This document shows positions 1-5,512 of a stretch of DNA of 5,815 nucleotides, in pieces; positions within the stretch are counted from its first letter, which is position 1; every line of letters starts with the position of its first letter. Below the pieces are notes generated by a model. That model saw only the letters and a program-made list of their open reading frames with translations, was not told where the DNA came from and did not search any database. The DNA comes from Pseudomonadota bacterium. Lineage in GTDB: Bacteria; Pseudomonadota; Alphaproteobacteria; Acetobacterales; Acetobacteraceae. The DNA lies in assembly GCA_021805485.1 (NCBI GenBank), contig JAJZFF010000092.1, positions 1 to 5,815 of the forward strand, written 5' to 3'. A program made the translations under genes and the position numbers.

Positions 1-1378
1 GGCCGAGCAGGGCGAAGCCGGCGGTGATCAGGAACGCCGCGTGGAATGCCGCCGGCAGCGCCGGGTTCGCCGCCATCGCGCGTTCGGCCGCGGCGCCCGG
101 CGCGTCGATCTGCCGGCCGAGGCGCAGCAGCAGCACCGCGCCGGCGATGGTCGCGCCGAACGCGCCGCCCATGGCCCGCAGCAGCAGCAGCGTCGCGGTC
201 GCGGCGCCGACATCGTGCCGGGTCGCCGCATTCTGCACCGCGACGAGGTTCGAGGGCAGGACGAAGCCGATTCCGAGCCCCATGACGAAGCAGTTGAAGA
301 CGACGAGGCCGAGCGGGGTCGCGCGCGGCAGCAGGCCGAGCAGGACGAAGCCGGCGGTGCCGACGACGAGGCCGCCGATGAGCAGCTTGCGCGTCCGCCC
401 GGTGCGCCGCGCCACCTGGCCGGCGGCGTAGGCGCCGATCGTGCTCGCGATCATGAACGGCATGATGTCCCAGCCGGACTGCGCGGCATTGGCGCGGTAG
501 ACCAGCTGGAAGAACAGCGGCAGCAGGAAGATCGCCGAGAACATCGCCAGCGCCGTGAGGAACCCGATCCCGACCAGCCGCACGAAGGAGGCGCTGCCGA
601 ACAGCCGCATCGGCAGCAGCGGCACGGCGGCGCGCGCCTCCCACCGCCAGAGGGCGGCGATCAGCGCGAAGCCCGCCGCGAAAATGCCGATCACCGGCGC
701 CGAGAGCCACGGATAGTTCCGCCCGCCCCAGGACAGGCCGATCAGGAAGGCGGTGACGGCGCAGGTGAGCAGGGCCGCGCCCTCGTAGTCGATCCGCCCG
801 CCGCGTGCCACCGTCCTGAGCTGGCGCAACCCGATCTGGCTCAGCACCAGCGCGGCGAGGCCGAGCGGCACGTTGAACCAGAAGATCCACTGCCACGAGA
901 GATGATCGGTCACCCAGCCGCCGACCACCGGCCCCGCGGTCGAGGCGACGCCCCAGGTCCCGGCCATGTAGGCTTGGTACTTGCCGCGCTCGCGCGGGCT
1001 GACCACGTCGGCGATCGCCGCCTGCGCGATCGCCATCAGCCCGCCGCCGCCCACCCCCTGCAGCGCCCGCCCGGCGATCAGCCAGGGCAGGGTTTCTGCC
1101 GTGGCGCAGACGCAGGAGGCGAGGACGAACAGCGCGATCGAGGGGATCAGGGTCTGCCGCCGGCCGAACTGGTCGGACAGGCGGCCGTAAAGCGGGGTCG
1201 TCGCCGTCGAGGTCAGCAGATAGGCCGTCACCACCCAGGAGAGATGGGAGAAGCCGTGCAGCCCCGCCGCCATCGCCGGCACCGCGGGGATCACCACCGT
1301 CTGGTCGATCGCCGCCAGCAGGATGCACAGGATGATACCGGAGATGACCTGAAGCCGTTGCCTGTGCGTGTATTCCAT
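1..1378 (-). CDS. DHA2-family MFS exporter (EmrB/QacA type), C-terminus cut by the left edge
   Basis: Reading leftward from ATG 1378-1376 gives 459 codons with no stop, so the gene continues past the window edge. The family is usually about 480-530 residues, so little is missing. About 14 hydrophobic segments can be drawn, the first at residues 12-32 and the last at 442-459, as in 14-TM drug:proton antiporters. Motifs seen: IDQTVVIPAVP (24-34, the DHA2 'LD-TVVN-ALP' motif in TM1), GRLSDQFGRR (65-74, MFS motif A in the loop after TM2), RALQGVGGGGL (104-114, motif B) and AGPVVGGW (148-155, antiporter motif C). FWFNVPLG (166-173) is also typical. The family exports drugs, dyes or metabolites across the inner membrane by proton antiport; the substrate cannot be read here. 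The start fits the usual short charged N-terminus (MEYTHRQRLQ), but no good Shine-Dalgarno sequence precedes it. It is divergent from the DUF2889 gene. No membrane-fusion partner is visible. Confidence 0.93.
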   Translation of the reverse strand, partial: MEYTHRQRLQVISGIILCILLAAIDQTVVIPAVPAMAAGLHGFSHLSWVVTAYLLTSTATTPLYGRLSDQFGRRQTLIPSIALFVLASCVCATAETLPWLIAGRALQGVGGGGLMAIAQAAIADVVSPRERGKYQAYMAGTWGVASTAGPVVGGWVTDHLSWQWIFWFNVPLGLAALVLSQIGLRQLRTVARGGRIDYEGAALLTCAVTAFLIGLSWGGRNYPWLSAPVIGIFAAGFALIAALWRWEARAAVPLLPMRLFGSASFVRLVGIGFLTALAMFSAIFLLPLFFQLVYRANAAQSGWDIMPFMIASTIGAYAAGQVARRTGRTRKLLIGGLVVGTAGFVLLGLLPRATPLGLVVFNCFVMGLGIGFVLPSNLVAVQNAATRHDVGAATATLLLLRAMGGAFGATIAGAVLLLRLGRQIDAPGAAAERAMAANPALPAAFHAAFLITAGFALLG

Positions 1379-1567
1379 GGGTCCGTTCGGGTGGCGCGGG
1401 GAGGGGCGATGAAAACGAGGCGCGACAGATTGCGCCGGTCTCGCGCGGCAGACAACCGCGCGCGAGGGGCAGCAACCCTGTCATGCATCGCGCCGGAGCA
1501 TTTGCAAGCCGTCCGGGCAGCGCTTAACCTATTCGTCAACATCGAGATCAGGGAAAGTTTTCGCTCC
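1379..1567. promoter_or_regulatory. Divergent intergenic region between the MFS exporter and the DUF2889 gene
   Basis: This 189-bp gap must hold promoters in both directions, but none is convincing. A rightward candidate pairs TTGCAA (1502-1507) with a poor -10 near 1524-1530. On the minus strand TTGACG (1539-1534) looks like a -35 but lacks a matching -10. Possible protein-binding or folding elements are an imperfect inverted repeat TTAAC-N6-GTCAA (1524-1539, one mismatched pair) and an 8-bp perfect inverted repeat CTCGCGCG/CGCGCGAG (1440-1447 and 1459-1466, 11-nt spacer). In sequence this GC-rich the second could be chance. No regulator gene adjoins the gap. Confidence 0.45.
1550..1557 (+). 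promoter_or_regulatory. Ribosome binding site of the DUF2889 gene
   Basis: AGGGAAAG lies 10 nt before ATG 1568. It supports this start over an in-frame ATG at 1409, which would add 53 residues unlike the family's N-terminus. Confidence 0.55.
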
Positions 1568-2158
1568 ATGCCCCTCAGCCATGCCGAATCCCGGCAACTG
1601 CTCCACCTGCGCGACATCGCGATCCGCGGCTATCTGCGCGCCGACGGCCTCGTGGACATCGAAGCCCACATGAAGGACACCAAGACCTACAGTTTCGGCA
1701 ATCACGACCGCGGGCGGATCAACGCCGGCGAGGCGCTGCACGGGATGGGTCTGCGCCTGACGATCGACGACAAGCTCACCGTCGTCCGCGCCGAGGCGGC
1801 GATGGACGACACGCCGCACGCGATCTGCCCCGGGGTGGCGCCGAACTTCGCCGCGCTGGCGGGGCTGACGATCGGCAAGGGCTTCCTCAAGGGGGCGATG
1901 GAGCGCGTCGGCGGCACCGCCGGCTGCACCCATCTGCGCGAGCTGCTCCAGCAGGTCGCCACCACCGCGATCCAGACGATGTTCTCGATCCGCGCCCACA
2001 AATCGGCGCGCGAGGGCGGCACCACCGAGGACCGCTGGGACATCCCGAGCGCCCTGCTCAATTCCTGCCACGCCTATAACGAGCAGGGGCCGCTGGTCGC
2101 CAAGGTTCGCGCCCGGGCGGAAGAGCGCCGGCGCGAGGCCGAGGCGGCGGCCGAATAG
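1568..2158 (+). CDS. DUF2889 family protein of unknown function
   Basis: A 196-residue soluble protein that I recognise as DUF2889. The start MPLS at residues 1-4 and the block GYLRADGLVDIEAHMKDTKT (21-40) are the family's hallmark beginning. Further conserved blocks are LTIDD (64-68), ICPGVAP (87-93), GCTHLRELL (119-127) with ATTAIQT (131-137), and LLNSCHAY (163-170). No signal peptide or membrane segment is seen. No biochemical role is established to my knowledge, so none is assigned. Conserved Cys and His (C88, C120, H122, C168, H169) could form a metal or redox site; this is inference. The last 20 or so residues are an Arg/Glu/Ala-rich tail. ATG 1568 was chosen for the family start and the upstream AGGGAAAG; an in-frame ATG at 1409 behind GGGGAGGGG is an alternative. 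It is four bases upstream of the ABM-like gene, so the two are very probably co-transcribed. Confidence 0.9.
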   Translation: MPLSHAESRQLLHLRDIAIRGYLRADGLVDIEAHMKDTKTYSFGNHDRGRINAGEALHGMGLRLTIDDKLTVVRAEAAMDDTPHAICPGVAPNFAALAGLTIGKGFLKGAMERVGGTAGCTHLRELLQQVATTAIQTMFSIRAHKSAREGGTTEDRWDIPSALLNSCHAYNEQGPLVAKVRARAEERRREAEAAAE

Positions 2159-2162
2159 AGCG

Positions 2163-2741
2163 ATGCACGCCGTCATCTTCGAGGTCAGGCCGAAGGACGG
2201 CCGGCTGGACGACTATTTCGGCCATGCCCGGCTGCTGCGCCCCGAACTCGAAGGGATCGACGGGTTCATCGAGAACATCCGCTATCGCAGCCTGACCCGG
2301 CCGGGCTGGCTGCTCTCGGTCTCGCTCTGGCGGGACGAGGCGGCGCTGATCGCCTGGCGCCGCCACGCCCTGCATCACCGCGCCCAGGAAGAGGCGCGGC
2401 GCGCGCTGTTCGCGGATTATCGCCTGCGCGTCGGGGTGGTGGCGGAGGCGGACTCCGCAGGCGTTTCGCTCCTCACCGCGCGGCGCGAGGGGGCGGCGGG
2501 CATGACGGCGGAGGCCCTGGCCCGCGACCTCGGGCTCGACCCCGCGGTGCCTGGCCTCGTCGGCTGGGACGTGTTCGAGGCCGTCCTCACCCCGGGCGAT
2601 GTTTTGCTCCTCAGGAGCGGAACGGGAGCCGGGGCGGGCGAGGGGGCGTCGCACCGGCTGGTGCGCGTCATCCGCGACTACGGCATGACCGACCGGCGCG
2701 AGGCGCCGCAGCATTTTCCCGACGAAGCCGGCCGGGCCTGA
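2163..2741 (+). CDS. ABM-like dimeric alpha/beta-barrel protein with a degenerate second repeat
   Basis: A 192-residue protein. Residues 1-92 form a typical antibiotic-biosynthesis-monooxygenase (ABM) ferredoxin-like unit: strand MHAVIFEV, helix around LRPELEGIDGF (25-35), the hallmark SLTRPGWLLSVSLWRDEAAL (43-62), then a helix ending in FADYRLRVGVV (83-93). After a linker, residues 131-175 repeat part of the pattern: GLVGWDVFEAVLTPGDVLLL, then HRLVRVIRDYGM. The family includes small cofactor-free monooxygenases, haem-degrading enzymes and many proteins of unknown role; single-unit members run about 100 residues. The substrate cannot be inferred. The second unit lacks the W-RDEAA helix, replaced by a Gly/Ala-rich stretch (153-163), so it is probably structural. 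The gene begins four bases after the DUF2889 stop with only a weak AGAG ribosome site, suggesting translational coupling. It converges on otnC with just 15 bp between stops. Confidence 0.82.
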   Translation: MHAVIFEVRPKDGRLDDYFGHARLLRPELEGIDGFIENIRYRSLTRPGWLLSVSLWRDEAALIAWRRHALHHRAQEEARRALFADYRLRVGVVAEADSAGVSLLTARREGAAGMTAEALARDLGLDPAVPGLVGWDVFEAVLTPGDVLLLRSGTGAGAGEGASHRLVRVIRDYGMTDRREAPQHFPDEAGRA

Positions 2742-2756
2742 CGGCGGGGAAGGGGA

Positions 2757-3392
2757 TCAGACCCCGAATTTCGCCCGCACCGCCGCCTGCTGTTCTGTCG
2801 TCAGCAGCCGCGGGTTGAGCCCGCGGGTGAGCAGGTGCAGCTTCGCCGTCTCCTCCAGCTCCTCCATCGCGAACACCGCCGCCTGGAGCGACGTGCCGGC
2901 GACGACCGGGCCGTGATTGGCCAGCAGCACGGCGCTGTGCTTGCCGGCGAGCCCGCGAATGGCATCGCCCACCGCCGGGTCGCCCGGCACGTGGAACGGC
3001 ACCAGCGCCACCTTGCCGACGCGCATCATCACATACGGCGTCAGCGGCGGCAGCGCCTCCGCCGGGTCGATCTCCGGCAGGAGCGAGAGGGCGACGGCGT
3101 GGGTCGAATGCAGATGCACCACCGCGCCGGCCTCTGGCCGCGTGTCGTACAGCGCGTCGTGCAGCGGGATTTCCTTGGTCGGCTTGTCGCCGGAGACGAG
3201 CCGGCGGTTCGCGTCGAGCCGGGCGATGCGCGCGGGGTCGAGAAAGCCGAGCGAGGCGTCGGTCGGCGTGCAGAGCCAGCCGCCATCCTCCAGCCGCACG
3301 CTGATATTGCCCGAGGAACCGGGCGTCAGCCCCCGCTCGAACAGCGACCGGCCGAAGCGGCAGATCGCCTCGCGCAGCGCGCTCTCGCTCAT
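2757..3392 (-). CDS. otnC: 3-oxo-tetronate 4-phosphate decarboxylase (class II aldolase/adducin family)
   Basis: A 211-residue protein, full length for OtnC. The enzyme decarboxylates 3-oxo-tetronate 4-phosphate to dihydroxyacetone phosphate and CO2, the last step of L-threonate and D-erythronate catabolism in the cytoplasm. Class II aldolase features are present: the phosphate-binding GSSGNIS (25-31), CTPTDASLG (41-49), KPTKEIPLH (70-78) with the likely catalytic acid E74, and zinc ligands H93 and H95 in VVHLHSTHA plus H160 in LLANHGPVV. TPYVMMRVGKVALVPF (118-133) and MEELEETAKL (176-185) closely match E. coli OtnC (YgbL) as I remember it, which favours OtnC over fuculose- or ribulose-phosphate aldolases. 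Its ATG overlaps the upstream dehydrogenase stop as ATGA (3389-3392), so it is the second gene of a leftward operon. Nothing is truncated. No terminator is visible in the 15 bp before the convergent gene. Confidence 0.92.
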   Translation of the reverse strand: MSESALREAICRFGRSLFERGLTPGSSGNISVRLEDGGWLCTPTDASLGFLDPARIARLDANRRLVSGDKPTKEIPLHDALYDTRPEAGAVVHLHSTHAVALSLLPEIDPAEALPPLTPYVMMRVGKVALVPFHVPGDPAVGDAIRGLAGKHSAVLLANHGPVVAGTSLQAAVFAMEELEETAKLHLLTRGLNPRLLTTEQQAAVRAKFGV

Positions 3393-4297
3393 TCCGCCCG
3401 CTTCACCCCGTTGGCCTCGGCGATGAAATCGGCCAGCATCGGCACGAAATCGTCGCCCCGCCCGGCGCCCACCGCCTGGGCATAGGAATTGCGCACGGCG
3501 GCGGCGAGCGGGTTGGCCGCGCCCTGCGCCACCGCGAAGGCGTTGAGATAGGCGGTGTCCTTCAGCGCGTTGTTCAGCGTGAACTTGTGGGCGTTGCGGT
3601 CGCGCCCGACCACGTATTGCATGAAGGTCTGGTAGAAGCCGCAATCCATCCGCCCGCCGGCGATCACGCTGTGGAAGGTCTCGGCCGAAAGCCCGGCCTT
3701 GGCGCCGAGCATCAGCGCCTCGGCATAGAGCGCCCCATAGCCCATCGAGAGGAAGTTGTTCAGCAGCTTCATCGTGTGGCCGGTGCCGGTCTGCCCGGTA
3801 TGGATCACGCGCTGGGCGAAGGTGTCGATCACCGGGCGCACGCGGGCGACATCCTCGGCGGCGCCGCCGATCATCACGTCGAGCGTGCCTTCCCAGGCGT
3901 CCTTCGGCGTGCGGCCGAGCGGGGCGTCGAGCAGGGTGATGTTGCGCGCAGCAAGGCTCTCGGCGAGCGGCACCGTGACCGACGGATCGGAGGTCGAGCA
4001 GTCGACGATGGTGAGCGTCCGGCCGGCGGCGGCGAGGCCGTTTTCCCCCTCGGTCACGGCGCGCACCTGCGGGCTGCCGGTGACGCAGAGGAACACGATG
4101 TCGCTCGCCTCGGCGATCTCGCGCGGGGTTTTCGCTTCCTTCGCGCCGCGGCCGATCAGGTCCTCGACCGGGGCGCGGTTGCGGTGCGCCATCACCGTGA
4201 GGGCGTAGCCGGCCTCGACGATGTTCTTCGCCATGCCGTGGCCCATGAAGCCGACGCCGATGAAGCCGATGGAGGGTTTTGATCCGCTGCCCGACAT
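3389..4297 (-). CDS. NAD(P)-dependent beta-hydroxyacid dehydrogenase (3-hydroxyisobutyrate dehydrogenase family)
   Basis: A 302-residue protein, normal length for the family. The N-terminal Rossmann fold shows GFIGVGFMGHGMA (11-23). The end of the second strand reads AHRNR (37-41), which favours NADP(H) over NAD(H). The substrate loop DAPLGRTPKDAWEGTLD (124-140) replaces the usual DAPVSGG, and the catalytic block GTGHTMKLLNN (171-181) carries lysine K177. R129, N180 and S184 align, with a constant offset of six, to the sulfonate-binding residues R123, N174 and S178 of E. coli YihU (sulfolactaldehyde reductase) as I recall them. The substrate is therefore uncertain: a tetronate or its semialdehyde from context, or a sulfonate or other acidic aldehyde from the pocket. 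Start ATG 4297 has GGGAG 8 nt upstream. It is first in an operon with otnC and divergent from the LacI regulator, whose operators lie over its promoter. Confidence 0.88.
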   Translation of the reverse strand: MSGSGSKPSIGFIGVGFMGHGMAKNIVEAGYALTVMAHRNRAPVEDLIGRGAKEAKTPREIAEASDIVFLCVTGSPQVRAVTEGENGLAAAGRTLTIVDCSTSDPSVTVPLAESLAARNITLLDAPLGRTPKDAWEGTLDVMIGGAAEDVARVRPVIDTFAQRVIHTGQTGTGHTMKLLNNFLSMGYGALYAEALMLGAKAGLSAETFHSVIAGGRMDCGFYQTFMQYVVGRDRNAHKFTLNNALKDTAYLNAFAVAQGAANPLAAAVRNSYAQAVGAGRGDDFVPMLADFIAEANGVKRAE

Positions 4298-4305
4298 TCC
4301 TGTTT

Positions 4306-4310
4306 CTCCC
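4306..4310 (-). promoter_or_regulatory. Ribosome binding site of the leftward dehydrogenase
   Basis: On the minus strand GGGAG sits 8 nt before ATG 4297. This fixes the start and excludes the longer frame that reads on under the regulator gene. Confidence 0.75.
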
Positions 4311-4319
4311 GATATCCGA

Positions 4320-4339
4320 CCGCTCCTGTATAGGAGCGG
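4320..4339. repeat. Perfect 8-bp inverted repeat over the leftward -10 and start site
   Basis: Arms CCGCTCCT (4320-4327) and AGGAGCGG (4332-4339) flank a 4-nt GTAT spacer. It overlaps the proposed leftward -10 and ends about where that transcript would begin. It could be a protein-binding site for a second regulator, or a coincidence. A hairpin in the leader RNA is less likely, because the predicted transcript starts at its edge. It does not share the AGCGC core of the two nearby operators. Confidence 0.6.
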
Positions 4340-4355
4340 CGCGGTGGTAGCGCAA
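4327..4355 (-). promoter_or_regulatory. Candidate promoter of the dehydrogenase-otnC operon
   Basis: On the minus strand, TTGCGC (4355-4350) is followed after exactly 17 nt by TATACA (4332-4327). Matches to sigma-70 consensus are three of six and four of six. Transcription would begin near 4320, giving a leader of roughly 23 nt with a good ribosome site. The -35 lies inside operator O1, so a bound regulator would block polymerase. Confidence 0.5.
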
Positions 4356-4358
4356 CCA
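4345..4358. promoter_or_regulatory. LacI-family operator O1
   Basis: TGGTAGCGCAACCA is a 14-bp palindrome with one mismatched pair and a central CG, the usual form of LacI-family operators. It covers the -35 of the leftward operon. Its left half, TGGTAGCGC, is repeated exactly in inverted form as GCGCTACCA in O2. The natural ligand protein is the adjacent regulator, which is inference. Confidence 0.7.
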
Positions 4359-4363
4359 GGTTC

Positions 4364-4377
4364 TGACAGCGCTACCA
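4364..4377. promoter_or_regulatory. LacI-family operator O2
   Basis: TGACAGCGCTACCA is a 14-bp palindrome with two mismatched pairs and the self-complementary core AGCGCT. It lies 19 bp centre-to-centre from O1, close to two helical turns, so dimers could sit side by side. It is just upstream of the proposed -35 of the regulator gene, allowing autoregulation. Confidence 0.7.
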
Positions 4378-4379
4378 TC

Positions 4380-4408
4380 TTGCATGGGACGCCGATCTCC
4401 GCGATAGT
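4380..4408 (+). promoter_or_regulatory. Candidate promoter of the regulator gene, possibly giving a leaderless mRNA
   Basis: TTGCAT (4380-4385) and GATAGT (4403-4408) are separated by 17 nt. Transcription would begin about 6-7 nt after the -10, at or next to ATG 4415. No ribosome site precedes that ATG, which fits a leaderless transcript. Both hexamers are imperfect. Confidence 0.4.
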
Positions 4409-4413
4409 CGCGG
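4399..4413. repeat. Inverted repeat abutting the regulator start codon
   Basis: CCGCGA (4399-4404) and TCGCGG (4408-4413) are perfect 6-bp arms around a TAG spacer, one base before ATG 4415. It overlaps the proposed -10. It may be a protein site or, if transcription starts further upstream, a hairpin at the start codon. Chance is possible in such GC-rich DNA. Confidence 0.45.
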
Positions 4414-4414
4414 C

Positions 4415-5512
4415 ATGAGAGGAACCCGCGCACGCGGTGCCACGGCCGATGAAGCGAAACAGGCGACGGGCGAGGCCTGCGCGGCGCCGCGCCGCACCCG
4501 CCGCCGGCGCGCCGCCGTGACGCTGAACGAGGTCGCGGCGGGCGCGGGGGTTGCGCCGATCACCGTCTCCCGCGCGCTCAACAATCCGGCCTCCGTCTCC
4601 CCGGCCCTGCGGAGCCGCATCGAGCAGGCGGTCGAGCAGCTCGGCTACGTGCCGAACCGCATGGCCGGCGCGCTCGCCTCGGCGCGCACCCGCGTCATCC
4701 CGGTCATCGTGCCCTCGCTCTCCAATGTCGTCTTCGTCGAGGTGATCGAGGGCATCCAGGAAGCGGTCGAGGCGCAAGGCTACCAGATGCTGCTCGGCAG
4801 CACCGGCTACGATCTCGGGCACGAGGCGGCGCTGGCCGCCACCCTGCTCGGCTGGGCGCCGCCGGGCATGATGGTCGCCGGCCTGCGGCACGAGACGCGC
4901 ACCGCGACGCTGCTGCGCAACGCCGGCATCCCCATCGTCGAATTCATGGAAACCGGCCGCGCGCCGATCGACATGAATGTCGGCCTCTCGCATGTTCGGG
5001 CCGGTGCCGCGATGGCCGAGCACCTGCTCGCGCGCGGCTACCGGCGCATCGGCTTCGTCGGCCTGCGCATGAAGGACGATTACCGCGCCCGCCAGCGCTA
5101 TGACGGGTTGCGCCGCCAGCTCGCCGGGAAGGCGGCCGTCGTGCTGTTCGACCGCGAGGGCGGGGCCGGGCAGGGCGGCGGCCAGCAGGTCGGCTGGGAC
5201 GCGCTGCCGGACCTGCTCGCCATCACCCCGGCGCTCGACGCGCTGTTCTTCGCCAATGACGAAATGGCCGTCGGCGCCCTGCTGCGGGCGCGGCGCGACG
5301 GGACCGACGTGCCCGGCCGCATCGCCATCGCCGGCTTCAACGGCCTGCCGATCGCGGCGCTGACGACGCCGACGCTGACCACCATCGTCTCGCCCCGCAA
5401 GCAGATCGGCCGCGAGGCCGCCGCCATGCTCCTTGCCCGGATCGCCGGGCGGGAGCCGACCACCCGCCGCCTCGATGTCGGTTTCACGCTCGAGGCGGGC
5501 GGCAGCACATGA
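4415..5512 (+). CDS. LacI-family regulator, GntR (gluconate/sugar-acid) subgroup
   Basis: A 365-residue transcription factor. The N-terminal DNA-binding domain is VTLNEVAAGAGVAPITVSRA (35-54) through LGYVPNRMAGAL (76-87), containing the helix-turn-helix and the hinge helix with the minor-groove leucine around L87. The periplasmic-binding-protein-like effector domain starts near IPVIVPSLSNVVFVEV (95-110). GIPIVEFMET (171-180), PIDMNVG (184-190), ANDEMAVGAL (280-289) and the ending GFTLEAGGST match E. coli GntR as I remember it, pointing to a sugar-acid effector. This fits the flanking tetronate genes. Residues 1-34 are an Arg/Ala-rich extension (RRTRRRRAA at 26-34). A GTG at 4517 would give the classic short LacI N-terminus but has no ribosome site; ATG 4415 also has none. 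It most likely represses the divergent operon through O1 and O2 and may control ltnD downstream. Confidence 0.9.
   Translation: MRGTRARGATADEAKQATGEACAAPRRTRRRRAAVTLNEVAAGAGVAPITVSRALNNPASVSPALRSRIEQAVEQLGYVPNRMAGALASARTRVIPVIVPSLSNVVFVEVIEGIQEAVEAQGYQMLLGSTGYDLGHEAALAATLLGWAPPGMMVAGLRHETRTATLLRNAGIPIVEFMETGRAPIDMNVGLSHVRAGAAMAEHLLARGYRRIGFVGLRMKDDYRARQRYDGLRRQLAGKAAVVLFDREGGAGQGGGQQVGWDALPDLLAITPALDALFFANDEMAVGALLRARRDGTDVPGRIAIAGFNGLPIAALTTPTLTTIVSPRKQIGREAAAMLLARIAGREPTTRRLDVGFTLEAGGST

Noticed and set aside
122..192. Runs of AGC/CAG triplets resembling a microsatellite
   Set aside because: They encode leucine runs (CTG) in membrane segments of the exporter on the minus strand and are only a few units long.
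41..1567. A very long rightward open frame that runs into the DUF2889 gene and would give a 705-residue protein
   Set aside because: It lies antisense to the MFS gene, is low-complexity and rich in Arg, Gln, Glu and Asp, and has no family character until residue 510. It is a by-product of high GC codon use.
2742..2756. Possible bidirectional terminator between the convergent ABM-like and otnC genes
   Set aside because: Only 15 bp with no stable stem followed by a T run on either strand.
3393..4433. Leftward open frame extending otnC upstream to 558 residues
   Set aside because: The extension is the dehydrogenase gene read in the wrong frame. The otnC start at 3392 with the ATGA overlap gives the correct family length.
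4298..5023. Leftward open frame extending the dehydrogenase to 544 residues
   Set aside because: The added part is antisense to the LacI-family gene and crosses the promoter region. The start at 4297 has a good ribosome site and the family N-terminus.
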